Made by a program: the position numbers and the translations under genes. DNA of 64,000 bases, from contig NW_006763302.1 of the NCBI RefSeq assembly GCF_000218685.1, positions 1,334,375-1,398,374 of the forward strand, written 5' to 3'. The notes beneath the pieces are model-generated. The model saw nothing but the letters and a program-made list of their open reading frames with translations, searched no databases and was not told the origin of the DNA. This document shows positions 21,228 to 31,743 of the stretch, piece after piece. The stretch's first letter is position 1. Every line of letters begins with the position of its first letter. Source of the DNA: Serpula lacrymans var. lacrymans S7.9 (taxonomy: Eukaryota > Basidiomycota > Agaricomycetes > Boletales > Serpulaceae).

Positions 21228-24200
21228 TCAGCTCCCCCCTGATCTAATAAGTCCCATCATCTTCCTGAACACTTCCACTTTAGGCTTGGCAAGAGCCTTG
21301 GTCAACAAGTCTGCAGGCATTTCAGCAGTGGGAACAAAGGTAGGAGCAATCTGCCCAGAGTCAACAACATCTCTCAACCAATGCCATCGCAGATCAAGGT
21401 GTTTCATCCGACCATGGTGCTCAGGGTTCTTGGATACAGAGATGGCAGATTGGTTGTCAATATGAAGGGTGGAAGGAGAGGTGATAGGATAGCCCATTTC
21501 CTTCAACAAATTTCGCATCCAGCAGATCTCTTTGCCAGCCTCAACAGCAGCAATGTATTCTGCTTCAGTGGTGGACAGAGCAACAATGTTCTGAAGCTTG
21601 GAGCTCCAGGAGACAGCACCAGATCCCATCTTGACAATATAGGCACCAGTAGAACGACCAGAGTCCTTTTCACCACCATGATCAGCATCAGAGAAAGTGG
21701 TGAAGAGTTCAGTGGAATTGGGATCAGGACCAAGGACAAGGGAATGATTAAGGGTGCCTTGCAAGTAGCGGAACAAGTGCTTGACAGCGCTCCAGTGAGT
21801 AAGACCAGCATTAGAGTTATATCTGGCAAGGACTCCAACAGTGTAGGCAATGTCAGGACGAGTGGTAGTGGCCAGATACATCAGAGCACCAACAGCAGCA
21901 AGGTAGGGAATGTCCTTCATCAAAGCAGCATCACTGGATGTTTTGGGAGACATGTCCTTGGTGAGGCGCAAACCAGGATCCATGGGAGTGGACACAGGCT
22001 TGCAGTCCTTCATGCCAAAGCGCTCCAGAATGTCCAGAGTGTACCGATGTTGGGAGAGGGAGATGGTGCAATTACTTAGGTCTCTAGTGATGGAAATGCC
22101 AAGTAGGTAAGAAGTAGGGCCAAGATCACGAAGCTTAAAGTGCAGGGAGAGGTCCTTGACAGCTTGGTCAAGTGCAGAAGTAGAAGTGGATGCCAGTGTC
22201 ATGTCATCAACAAAGACAGGGAGGATAATGCGCACATCAGCTCTGTTAAAGACATAGATGGCAGAGTCTGAATAAGTACGCTTGAATCCGAGTTTTTCAA
22301 GCACAGTGTGCATCTTCTGGTTCCACATTCTGCCTCCCTGCTTTGTCCCATAGATGGCCTTGTCCAACTGGCAAACAAGATTGCGAGGATCCTGATGGAA
22401 TCCCTCTGGCTGATGCATGTAGACCTTGACATCCATGACTCCATTCAGGAATGCATGGGAAATGTCAATGGAGCGCAAATGGAGGTTGTGGATGGCTGCA
22501 ATGGCAAGGACAACTCTGATGGATGATATGCGGACAGTAGGTGCAAATATTTCGAGGAAATCAAAGCCAGGGCGCTGGTTATAACCTTTGGCCACATATC
22601 TGGCCTTGTAGCGCTCAACAGTGCCATCTGAGTTGCGCTTGATCTTGAAGACCCACTTGCCACCAATAGCCTTGACTCCAGGAGGTAGTTCCACTAGTGA
22701 CCAAGTACCATTGCGCTCATGAGCTTGAAGCTCTTCCATGGCTGCCTCTCTCCATTTATCTGCATCAGGACGCTTCATTGCATCTGCAAACAACCTAGGC
22801 TCAGCAGAGTCTCCAAAGTGTGCCACTTCATCATCAACTGCCTCAGAATCACTGTCATCACTCTCAATGGCAGGAGTAGGTTGTCTGTGTTGAAGCCACC
22901 ATAGTCTAGGTGGTCTCCTAGCCCTTACAGGGCGTCTCAGTGCAATAGGCAAGTCAGGAGAAGGTGAGCGATGAGGAGGGTGATTTGGAAGCTCAGGAGG
23001 TTGATTCACAGGTGGTTTTGCATCAAGGTCCAAATGAGGCCCATTGTCAGGCAATGGCTGAGGCTGCTGAAGCGCAGCTGGTGGGCCCATATCTCCCCCT
23101 GGACCTGGTGCAGGGACATCCTCAATCAGGCCCAATGGCATGGATAGTGAAGGTGGAGTGGGAGGTGGAGGCGGGACATTGTTAGAAGGCCTCTTCAAGC
23201 CAGGGAAGTAGCGCTCATCAAAATCAGCTTTCTCAGAGATAACAGTGTGCTTGGTGGTAGGATTGTAGAATTTCCATCCCTTGTATCCCTCAGGGTAACC
23301 AATGAACACACATTTCTCCATATGAGAGCCAAAGACGCCTCTTTTGTCCTTTTGCACATGCACATAGGCAGTGCAGCCCCAAACGCGAAGGTGAGACATG
23401 TCAGGCTTGCGTCCATACCACAACTCAAATGGAGTGGCATGGGCCACTGCATCAGTGGGACACCTGTTCCAGACATGCACCAAAGCGGACAGACATTCAC
23501 CCCAGAAGCTGTTAGGCAATGCAGACTCTGATAACATGGCAGTGATACGCTCAGTCAGAAGTCTGTTTGCTCGCTCTGCCACACCATTCTGCTGAGGACG
23601 ATTCCTGGTGGTATGCTGTCTGACAATCCCATGGTCATCTGTGAATTGCTCAAATTCCTTGGACATGTACTCTCCCCCTTTGTCATCGCGCAGAGCCTTG
23701 ATTTTACGCTCCAATTGAGTCTCAGCATAAGCCTTGAATCTCTTGAAAGCATCAAAGACATCTGACTTGGCCTTGAGAGGCACAACAACACGGAATCGAC
23801 TGTGATCGTCAATGAAGGTGACCCAGTAGCGATAACCAGAGAATGTGGGGGAAGAGACTTGGTGTACATCAGAATGGATGAGGTCCAAAGGATGAGCAGA
23901 GCGAGTATCAGATGAGGGGAATGGATTGGCATGCATCTTGCCAGACAAGCACAGTTCACAGACAGGATCAGGAGCAGCCTTGGATTCCAGTGTAAGCCCA
24001 GTGACCAGATCTCTCTGTATCAGTCTCTTGACATCAGCATGATGGTGGTGAGCCAATCTGCGATGCCAGAGCATCAAATCAAGTGGTATAGTCGCAGTAA
24101 AATGTCCCAATTCAACACAAGCAGCAGTAGATCCATCAAGGAATGCTGCATTGTTGTCATTGATAGTTGCAGTGAACAAAAGAGTGTTGTCACGCATAAA

Positions 24201-24977
24201 GGACATGGAATGAGACGAAATGGTGACATTGAAACCACTTTGACGAGTTAAATACAAGACTGAGAGGAGATTATTTCGAAGATCTGGTACATGGAGCACT
24301 CTAGAGAATTCCACAGCCCTAGCCACTTTGCCATTCATCAAAGGATTAAACACCACAGTACCAACACCAGCTGAATAGACAACAGTGTGATCAGCCAGCT
24401 TGATTGGCACACGATATGGGGTATAGTGGTGCACCCAATGACGATGAGGTGTCATATGAGAAGTGGCGCCTGTGTCTGCATTCCAATCAATGTCAGCATC
24501 AAGTTGGAGAGGGCAATGAGGATCAGAGGGATGAATGGAACGAAGACTTGCATTCCCAGCTGATTCAGTGACCACAGTAGATGAATTGGCATTGTTGGGC
24601 GAAGATTTGGGCTGCTGAGAGGTATTCTGAGAGTTGCTGGAGCCTGCCTGAGCCTTATTGCCACGCTTGTAGCGATTCTTAGCACCCTCCACTGCCTGTT
24701 GGCGACTAGCAATGTATCTGTGGCATTTGTCTTGGGTATGACCAAGTAAACCACAGAAATCACACTGAACGCGAGTAGAGGTGGTGGATTGGTTGCAATG
24801 ATGGCAGTTAGGATGGGTGCAGGTGCTATTGGCAGTGGTAGACGAAGAATGCAAGGCAGAATCAACTTCAGCACGACGACGGCGATTGACCTCTTCAGCA
24901 AGGAAAGCATCCCTGAGCTGGGTCTTGTCCAAGAGCAATAATTGCAATGCTCTATCCCCAGCACGACAGAGTTTCAC
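21228..24977 (-). CDS. Copia pol polyprotein: zinc knuckle, protease, integrase, RT, RNase H
   Basis: About 1249 codons without a stop. In order: a CCHC knuckle (CDFCGLLGHTQDKC); an aspartic protease (WNADTGATSHM); an integrase HHCC region (HRRLAHHHHADVKRL ... CELCLSG); the DDE core (FIDDHSRFRVV, RDDKGGEYMSKEF, QNGVAERANRLL); RT (WVFKIKRNSDGTVERYKARY) with FVDD at the catalytic site; and RNase H (FSDADHGGEKDSGRSTGAY, STTEAEYIAAVEAGKEICWM, HIDNQSAISV). The GAG-pre-integrase to RNase H order integrase-RT is diagnostic of Ty1/copia. The frame begins in the C-terminal part of gag, shifted relative to the gag frame, and overlaps it by four bases. It looks capable of encoding active enzymes. Confidence 0.93.
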   Translation of the reverse strand: MKLCRAGDRALQLLLLDKTQLRDAFLAEEVNRRRRAEVDSALHSSSTTANSTCTHPNCHHCNQSTTSTRVQCDFCGLLGHTQDKCHRYIASRQQAVEGAKNRYKRGNKAQAGSSNSQNTSQQPKSSPNNANSSTVVTESAGNASLRSIHPSDPHCPLQLDADIDWNADTGATSHMTPHRHWVHHYTPYRVPIKLADHTVVYSAGVGTVVFNPLMNGKVARAVEFSRVLHVPDLRNNLLSVLYLTRQSGFNVTISSHSMSFMRDNTLLFTATINDNNAAFLDGSTAACVELGHFTATIPLDLMLWHRRLAHHHHADVKRLIQRDLVTGLTLESKAAPDPVCELCLSGKMHANPFPSSDTRSAHPLDLIHSDVHQVSSPTFSGYRYWVTFIDDHSRFRVVVPLKAKSDVFDAFKRFKAYAETQLERKIKALRDDKGGEYMSKEFEQFTDDHGIVRQHTTRNRPQQNGVAERANRLLTERITAMLSESALPNSFWGECLSALVHVWNRCPTDAVAHATPFELWYGRKPDMSHLRVWGCTAYVHVQKDKRGVFGSHMEKCVFIGYPEGYKGWKFYNPTTKHTVISEKADFDERYFPGLKRPSNNVPPPPPTPPSLSMPLGLIEDVPAPGPGGDMGPPAALQQPQPLPDNGPHLDLDAKPPVNQPPELPNHPPHRSPSPDLPIALRRPVRARRPPRLWWLQHRQPTPAIESDDSDSEAVDDEVAHFGDSAEPRLFADAMKRPDADKWREAAMEELQAHERNGTWSLVELPPGVKAIGGKWVFKIKRNSDGTVERYKARYVAKGYNQRPGFDFLEIFAPTVRISSIRVVLAIAAIHNLHLRSIDISHAFLNGVMDVKVYMHQPEGFHQDPRNLVCQLDKAIYGTKQGGRMWNQKMHTVLEKLGFKRTYSDSAIYVFNRADVRIILPVFVDDMTLASTSTSALDQAVKDLSLHFKLRDLGPTSYLLGISITRDLSNCTISLSQHRYTLDILERFGMKDCKPVSTPMDPGLRLTKDMSPKTSSDAALMKDIPYLAAVGALMYLATTTRPDIAYTVGVLARYNSNAGLTHWSAVKHLFRYLQGTLNHSLVLGPDPNSTELFTTFSDADHGGEKDSGRSTGAYIVKMGSGAVSWSSKLQNIVALSTTEAEYIAAVEAGKEICWMRNLLKEMGYPITSPSTLHIDNQSAISVSKNPEHHGRMKHLDLRWHWLRDVVDSGQIAPTFVPTAEMPADLLTKALAKPKVEVFRKMMGLIRSGGS

Positions 24978-25522
24978 AAGATTACCCAGACCTTCCGGCC
25001 CAGAAATAGTAGAGATGAAGTGAAGTGGGCATATTGATCAGGAAGCGCCCTAATCATGGCCATGCATGTCAATTCATCGTCCAATTCAGACAATGAGAAG
25101 CCAGTAGGACGAAGATTTTGAATCTGATGCATGCCTTCGTCAATTCTGGTCATGAGAGACTGCAGGGACTCGTCCTCCTTCTTTCTGATAGAGAAGAAGT
25201 CGTCATAGGCATTAAATCTCGTCCCAGGCTTCTTAGAGATGTGCACAATTGCCAGTTTCTCCCAGATCTTGACAGGATCATCAATGATGCCATCAAGATG
25301 GATGCGCTGCTCTTTGGTGACATTGAGGTATAATGCACCAGCAGCCTTTTCAGCTCTCAACTCCCATTTTTCTATTGCTTCAGCGTCAGTCCCAGGACAC
25401 TTTTCAGCACCAGAGACGAGCCTCCACAGTCCCTTGGTCATCAACCAAGCTTGCATTTCACCACTCCACTGGGGGTAGTTAGTGCCAGACAAGGGATGGA
25501 ACTTGGGATCAGAGTCAGACAT
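24974..25522 (-). CDS. Copia gag, N-terminal part
   Basis: The ATG at 25522 opens MSDSDPKFHPLSGTNYPQWS, a typical copia Gag start, and continues through WEKLAIVHISKKPGTRFNAY and LDDELTCMAMIRALPDQYAH. The frame stops at 24974 after FLGRKVWVIL, while the following capsid and knuckle residues (LLLLDKTQLRDAFLAEEVN) are in the pol frame. Related Gags run straight from the FTSSLL region into LLLLDK, so about 25 residues here look inserted. A short intron, a programmed frameshift or a disabling indel could explain this; I could not find a GT/AG intron that keeps the frame. Confidence 0.85.
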   Translation of the reverse strand: MSDSDPKFHPLSGTNYPQWSGEMQAWLMTKGLWRLVSGAEKCPGTDAEAIEKWELRAEKAAGALYLNVTKEQRIHLDGIIDDPVKIWEKLAIVHISKKPGTRFNAYDDFFSIRKKEDESLQSLMTRIDEGMHQIQNLRPTGFSLSELDDELTCMAMIRALPDQYAHFTSSLLFLGRKVWVIL

Positions 25523-26670
25523 GATGGGTGTTGTATAAAACAATAGAGCAATGATAAATGATGTAGGAGATGGCTATAGGCGATGGAATAGTGGCAAAGA
25601 CAATGGGCAACAGTAGGAGGCGAGCAGATAAGATGGTGAGGCGGTAGAGAGAGGATATGGAGAGGGTCAGAAAGCGCAAGGATAGGTCCAAATAGGGTCC
25701 AAAAAGCGTCCAAAAGCGATCCAGGAGGGTGCTAAGGCTTCCTAGTGCTGCTACAGGGTTACGCCTGTGTTCCCCTTTCAATTCCACACTGATATTAACA
25801 GAGAAATCGCCTCGAGACAGTGTTGGTTAATAGGGCTTGTATATGAGTCAACAAAGTGACTTAAGCTCCCCAAACACCGCAGACTGAGAGAGGCTCTAGG
25901 CAACAGCAAACTGAGGCAATGCAGGCGAGCTTCACAGTCTATAGGCTTGTTCTATCTGATAATGGACAGAGTAGAGAAGATTGGAGCTTTATGCACACAC
26001 CAGATATGCCAAAAAGCGAAAAATAGGGCAAAAAGTCGAAATTGATGCAGAGACAGATAAGATGGATGGATTGCCACCAAATCAGAGGTATAGGGAACAT
26101 TTTTATAGAGTAATAGATGGCCCAAATATCACAAGAAGTGAAGCACAGGATGTGGAGATATGCAATAGGAGTCCAATAGGGGTGAAAGTGCCAAAAATGC
26201 GAACTTCACAGAGGATGATGGAGTGGATGGATTGCCCCCAAATTGAGGGTGTAAAGTGCAATAGTATAGGGTAGTAGATGGCTCAAATAGGGCCAAGATC
26301 CGAGCACAGGATGTGGAGATATGGAATAGGGGGCCAAAAGGTGGTCAAATGATGATGAAGGCTCACAGAAAGATCCAGCTCAAATCCAACCGCTCTGATA
26401 GGTCTCCTAGGGTTATTTAGGCCGTAGAAGACCATAGTAGAAGTTACAGGACAATCAGATAAGGATTGGGCGAGATATGGTGCAGATAAGACCAAAAAAG
26501 CGTCCGAAATGGGGGTAACTTGCAACAAGGAGTTGTTTTTGGAGATCAAGATGAGATCAGAGTAATCTGAGGTGATTGATGAGATAATAAGAGTCCCAGA
26601 AGACAATGGTTACGATGGATAAGCAGTAGGACGCTTGGATGGTGAGATATGAGGTCAGGAAGATGGCTAG
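25523..26670 (-). other. Copia 5' leader with a duplicated segment
   Basis: No long frame occurs between the primer-binding site and gag. Two imperfect copies of a segment of about 130 bp lie at 26062-26190 and 26222-26350. Both hold GGATGGATTGCC and GCACAGGATGTGGAGATATG with similar spacing. The leader is long (about 1.15 kb) for a copia element. Confidence 0.6.
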
Positions 26671-26688
26671 AGCACAGGGCTCATAACC
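26671..26688 (-). other. Primer-binding site, initiator tRNA-Met half-molecule type
   Basis: Directly inside the 5' LTR the minus strand reads GGTTATGAGCCCTGTGCT. Its first 12 bases complement GGGCTCATAACC, the anticodon loop region of initiator tRNA-Met. Drosophila copia uses a cleaved initiator tRNA-Met in the same way. Confidence 0.8.
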
Positions 26689-27010
26689 TATTAAGAACAA
26701 AGCTTGAAGGAAGTGTCTAGCCACTTGCTGAGAGCAATCAGGGACTGGAAGTAGAGTCCAATGTGAGTAACTTTATTATTAGAGAGTATGACAGGTATAC
26801 AGTACCTAGAGTCCAATGTGAGTAACTAGAGAATAGGAAGCATTGGACTCTGCAATACTGTCCGAAGTTTTGTAAACAAAGGTAAACAAAGCAGCCACAA
26901 AGGCGAAATAATAGAGAACACAATCAATAGTGAATGATAGAAGAATAGATAGAGAAAGGAATGAAAATATATATAGGTAGCACAAAGGTGCAGAATCACC
27001 AAAACTAACA
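26689..27010 (-). mobile_element. 5' LTR of the full copia
   Basis: This 322-bp LTR differs from the 3' LTR at two visible positions (near 26748-26752). It is bordered by the primer-binding site inside and GCAAC outside. Confidence 0.93.
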
Positions 27011-27523
27011 GCAACAACATGTCGACTTGTTCTCTTTGTAAAGTAAAAAAAATATAACTGGGGGTCCCCACTTGCTATCTGCGGATCTACCTCTTCCCAG
27101 CTGAGTATCAGATCTCAATCTCCGACTACCCACACTATAGTATTTGAAAAGTATATAAAAATGTAAATGTAATAAACCCTGGTCCGAACGGTTGTCAGGG
27201 GGTGGTCCGCTTGTTAAGCTGTCAACCCTTCTCCAACTGGCGGAGGCAAGTGCCCGGCCTGGTCAGAAGAAAGGGAAAGTGAAGTTTTTGTATGTAAATT
27301 CTAATCAACAGTGGTTCCACACCGATTGCTGAGCTAAGTACTCCCCTTAACGCTGGGGGCCATGTATCAAAAATATTGTTTCTTCTCCCAAAGCACTACA
27401 AGGCCATTGCTAGGAGTGCACCTATCTGCTATGCAGGATTTTCTCAAACAATGATAATATTGCCCTTAACCCTGGGGTCCAGGTTTGCACAACGTGTGAG
27501 AGAGTAAAGAGAGCAAGTCCTAA
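27011..27523 (-). other. Gypsy-B copy 2 gag start and 5' leader
   Basis: It contains the gag start codon at 27018-27020 and a leader matching 54269-54784 of the full gypsy-B (GGTCCGAACGGTTGTC, GGCGGAGGCAAGTGCCCGG). No coding frame is expected in the leader. Confidence 0.8.
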
Positions 27524-27938
27524 TGTTACAACCAAGAGTTTGTATACTCTGGCGCACAACTCAGACAAGCAAAAGAGCAATGATGGGGAGTGGTTACCCC
27601 TTGGGATAGGACCGAGTTAGTTGTGAGTAAACAACAGGAGGACTCGCTGAGGAGTCTCCTTGATCTATTGGTCTATATATACTACTACAGGTTTGTTTGT
27701 ACATGTGTACTGTACAGTTGATAGAGGCAGTGGTTGATGATGTCATAGGGCCTAGCCCGTGTGACCAGCTCCACTGCGTGAGAGACTTGTAGCTAAAATA
27801 AGAAAAAAGGCAGTGCGGCGCAAAAAAATGGAGTTTGAACAAAAGGAAAAGTGCCGCATGGCACGGAGTGTGAAAACTACAGTAAAAGGCTAAAGAGGAG
27901 AATGAAAATTAAAGGTCCAAAAATGTGTTATCGTAACA
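27524..27938 (-). mobile_element. 5' LTR of gypsy-B copy 2 (LTR-B)
   Basis: It runs from TGTTACAACCAAGAG to GTTATCGTAACA. It is clearly diverged from the LTRs of the full gypsy-B, so this is an older copy. Confidence 0.85.
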
Positions 27939-28150
27939 ACACCCATAATACTTAGTCCCTCCAGGTTTGTTTGACTGCTATAGCAGGTGATGCAGCTTCG
28001 AGCTTGTGTTTTTGAGCCAGAAGTGGGTGGAGAGGGAAGAGATAGGCTTGCAAGGGTACAAAAAGGGGTGCATCATCACCAATAAATGAAAGATACTTAC
28101 TGAGGGAGAGGGGGCAATTCTAGGCATGCATTGTACATCTCTAGAGATGT
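27939..28150. other. Unassigned sequence left of a solo LTR-B
   Basis: No frame or repeat recognised. Together with 28514-28640 it is one uninterrupted stretch before insertion of the solo LTR and may be the 3' flank of the RecQ-like gene. Confidence 0.4.
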
Positions 28151-28508
28151 TGTTACAATAACACATTTTTTGGACCTTTAAATTTCTCCTCTTCAACTTC
28201 CTTCTGTAGTTTTTACACACTGTGCCATGCAGCACTTTCCCTTTTGTTTAAACTCCACCTTCTTGCACTGCACTGTGTTTCTTTATTTTTAGAATACAAG
28301 TATCTCACGCAGTGGAGCTAGTTACACGGGCTGTTCCCTATGACATCATTAGCCACTGCCTTCATCAACTATATAGTACATATGTACAAACAAACCTGTT
28401 GTTTACCCACAACTAACTTGGTCCTATCCCAAGGGTAATCACTCCCCTCACTACCTTTATAGCTTTGTCTGAGTTGTGCGCCAGAGTAACAAATTTTTGG
28501 TCGTTACA
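28151..28508 (+). mobile_element. Solo LTR-B (358 bp) with GATGT target duplication
   Basis: It starts TGTTACAATAACAC and ends GGTCGTTACA. GATGT is duplicated at 28146-28150 and 28509-28513. It is strongly diverged from the young LTR-B copies. Confidence 0.9.
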
Positions 28509-28639
28509 GATGTGGCAATGAAGTTGCAATGGGATGATGGTGATAGGATGGATGTGGGTGCAAGTGTAGATGACAAGTTTTCTTTGGCTTGTGGTTGCAA
28601 GGCCTGTGCCTCCTTAGCTAGATTGAGTTAGCACTGAGT

Positions 28640-30357
28640 TGGGCAAACCACTCATAGAAAGTACTTTTTTTTTTTTTCTTAGTTTGAGCCCTTGTTACTG
28701 CTGCCTGTTTCTGCCTGTTGACCTTGCTCTTGAGGACTTGAGCATTGTAGCGGCAAATGAGGCTCTCCAGAAAACCCCACAATGCCTTGCCATCTTTTTC
28801 AAGGTATTTTCAGTCAGCAATGAGACTGCAAAGGTAGGTAGGCAACCAAACATGGTGGAAATGGGGCATGAGAGCTGAGAGGACACCTTCAGTCCAGAAG
28901 GCACTGAAGGGAATCCAGCAATACAAAGGGCCTGTCTTGAGAGCCCAGCACTGAGCAGTGAAGTCCATCAATAACTTTTGGGCATGCTTGACAGTGTTTT
29001 TGGTGAGTGGGAGAGGGAGTGAAGGACTGAAGACTTTGTACTTGCCCTTTGTTTGAGTGGATTCTGGGAGCTGCAGTGAAGCTGGTTGGGGCAGTTTGAG
29101 TTCAGTGGGCAGTTGGCCATACATAGCTACAGGTGGATGGTACAGTTCACACGGGCTACACAGAGATGAACGCCTTGCAGTGAGGAAATCAGTGAGTGAT
29201 TAATCACCTGGATTCTGGTAAGTGTTGTGGATAGCGACCTGCGGGCAGCTGCCATTTACATGATTGCTGAAAAAGCGCACCAAGTTGGGTGCCATTTTTG
29301 GCTCACTTGCTGGTGTTGTTTGGACTGTCTGTTTACATTTGACTCATTGTGGCTTCAACATTTTTCCTTGTTGGTGCACAGTGATGTTGCTGATAACTGA
29401 CACTTCTACATAGGTTATGCAGACAGCATCATCATCTGGATTTTGCCCTGCCCTTCCTTTTTGCTGCACCAAGCTGCTCAACAAAGAAGGTAAACCATAA
29501 TTTACTACCTTTTGGATATTTCTCCTATTAATTCCCATCCCAAAGGCTACCGTTGCAATAATGACTCAAGTACCAGGGTTGCCTTCAAATAATTGTAGGG
29601 TCTTGTGGTTGCACGCTGTGAAAGTCACTGAGTACCAAAGTTGGATGGTCATGGATCATTCAGCCTCTGGTAAGTGCCCAGATAAAAATTGTGTGACACA
29701 ATATGTTAACTCAATTGTATTGCAGTATACCACCGCCTTTTTGCCTGGGTTCAGAACCAATGGGATTTCAGGGAAGTCTTGGCTGCCAATGCTATGGGTG
29801 AGTGACTCAACAACCACTTGAATATTCACATGCTCACAAAACTATTGTAGGTGGTAGTACTGACCCTCAGCCAGACCAAGAGCACTGCACACAGCTATGG
29901 TTTCTTGACCAGGTATTAGTGTGGCTGTTACAGCTATGAGAGGTACATTTTCTGGTAGCCTTTGTTGTAACCATCCCATCTGATTGTACGCCTTGTGGAA
30001 ATCAGTGCCCCATGAAGACACAACATGTGCTTCAATTTTTCTGGACTCTATATAGATATTGACCATTGGCATTATTGGATCTTGTCCACCAGGTTTTGTT
30101 CTTTGAGGTTTGCTGCCTGGATGCTACTGAAATGAACCAAAACAGCTTTGATGCCAAGGTTGTTCATTTCTGCAGCCTACTCTTACAGTAAGTTTTTGTT
30201 TCTTGTTCTCTTTTGTCTTGCAACTAACCTGTGTATCTCCCAGTGCATTTAACACTGTCACTATCAAAATGACTGGTTTTTCCAGTAAGGGGCCCACTCT
30301 AATAGGTTTGCATGCTAATTCTTGCACGGTGAAGAGCAATCCATAAAAAACTGCCAT
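28640..30357 (-). pseudogene. RecQ-like DEAD/DEAH helicase, decayed
   Basis: Minus-strand pieces align in order with the RecQ-like helicases that are dispersed in Agaricomycete genomes. The first piece reads FYGLLFTVQELACKP and VILIVTVLNALGDTQV (motif Ia region). Next come EAHVVSSWGTDFHKAYNQMG (DEAH region) and PLIAVTATLIPGQET (motif III). Then FGMGINRRNIQKVVNYGLPS and QQKGRAGQNPDDD (motifs V-VI), and a C-terminal WALKTGPLYCWIPFSAFW. The DEAH box has lost its aspartate (KIEAH), motif VI has Q for R (GRAGQ), and TGA replaces a tryptophan near 28824 (LIAD*KYLEK). The Walker A region is not seen. Some gaps may be introns. No activity is expected. Confidence 0.75.
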
Positions 30358-30770
30358 TTTTCCACCTCCTGTTACGAACTATGTCTCTTAAGGACTTTAT
30401 TTTCTTCTCTGAGTAGCTATGCACTGCTACTTATTCTTATTCCCACACTAGTTACCTGTTATGGTTTCTCACTGGTCATTGTTTGTTCAACACAAACACC
30501 TACCCTAAAGTAGGACAGTATATATAGATGCTTGTATTGTAGTAAACATCTCCAATATAATTGTATGCTTCAACAGTGCAACTTGGTTTTCATCAGTAAA
30601 GCCCTCTTTATCAGAATATGTCTCAAACCCGTTACCTACGGGCTTATCAGAAACCACTTCATTGCCAGAAATCCCTCTTGTTAGCAGGCTTGTACACTCC
30701 AAGCATAACAAAACAATTGTATTCCACATCATCCCACACTTATTAGTAAAGGGATGAAAAAGACAACAAA
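30358..30770. other. Region between the helicase relic and the gag-like relic
   Basis: A 90-codon minus-strand frame (30505-30777) is open but resembles nothing known to me. It could be the 5' part of the helicase gene or chance. Confidence 0.3.
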
Positions 30771-31743
30771 ATGTCACAAGGAAGAAGGCCCACCACTAGG
30801 GCGCAGACTAGAGCAGAGCCTACCCAAATGGCAACACCCCCAGTGTCATCTAGACAAGAAAGAACAACAGCACCACCCCCCTTTCCCCAACCCAACGTCA
30901 CCAGACTCCACACCAGAGAACAAACAGACACATTCTACAAAGCCAGAACATGTTGGCTACAGTATTATGCAAGAAGTCACCCACAGCTAATACCCAGAAC
31001 CCAGCACGATCCCCCAGTAACTGAAGCAGACGTCTACAACAAAAATGATTTTGAAGAATTCATTGCAGAAGGCCAACCGATACCACCACCCACATCACAG
31101 ATACTTCCCACAGCACCTAATACATCTCCTATCCCACCAACAAGCACCATGTCCAACACTGCTACACCCAAACCTACCAAATTCAGACAAATAGATGATT
31201 TCAATAGAATGCCTGACCGGGCCAACAGATGGATGTTGTCAGCCAAGGCATACTTTTACATAAATGATGCCATCTATGACTCAGACAAGAAGAAGGTCTT
31301 CACAGCACTCTCCCGCGCAAGACTTACAGTTTGTTTTGGGAGAGTCTACTTTAACTGTAGTGATTTCATCAGACATTTCAAAGAAAAGAAGGGACAAAAG
31401 AACATACCTTCATTTAACAAGCTATTGGACGCTGCAGGCATTCTTGGCTGGCGCTACGCTTTCACCCAGGCGTATAGAAGGGCACAAGACCTAGAAGCTA
31501 TGGGTTCAGACAATGTCAGAGCAGGCAAAGACAGTCTGTCAAAGAAATTATGCATACCTGTTGAATGTTTGTGGTCTGAACACAATAGAGCCAACAACCA
31601 GATGGTAGCAGGAGAAAGGAGAGAGGGAGAACAAGATAGGGAAGGTAAAGAGGATGAGGGAGCTGGTGATGAAGCTAGCGTTCTATCAGGCTTGACGACA
31701 ATTAGTGAGATGGGAAAAGCCGGCTCACAGAGAGATGTATCGC
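30771..31743 (+). pseudogene. Retrotransposon Gag-like protein, 3'-truncated
   Basis: The ATG at 30771 opens a basic, proline-rich head (MSQGRRPTTRAQTRAEP). It leads into a capsid-like block FRQIDDFNRMPDRANRWMLS and AKAYFYINDAIYDSDKKKVF, which matches the start of capsid in basidiomycete Ty3/gypsy Gags. After ALSRARL the sequence stops resembling capsid (LTVCFGRVYFNCSDFIRHF), suggesting a frame change or replacement. The tail is charged (RREGEQDREGKEDEGAGDEA). The frame reads on into repeat A copy 5 at 31744, so its own end is lost. Confidence 0.55.

Larger units (their letters stand above)
20877..27010 (-). mobile_element. Full-length Ty1/copia retrotransposon with GCAAC target duplication
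   Basis: Two 322-bp LTRs (20877-21198 and 26689-27010) flank gag and pol. GCAAC is duplicated at 20872-20876 and 27011-27015. Comparing the LTRs by eye, I see two differences over 322 bp, so the insertion is young. It landed a few bases inside the start of gypsy-B gag. Confidence 0.95.

Noticed and set aside
21381..22079. 232-codon plus-strand frame
   Set aside because: It is the antisense shadow of the copia RNase H and RT region on the minus strand.
26670..26690. tRNA-like sequence GGTTATGAGCCC
   Set aside because: Only the anticodon-arm complement is present and no cloverleaf can be built; it is the copia primer-binding site.
28667..28680. Run of T near the helicase 3' end as a poly(A) tail of a retrocopy
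   Set aside because: The helicase relic seems to retain intron-like gaps and the run is short, so retroposition is not supported.
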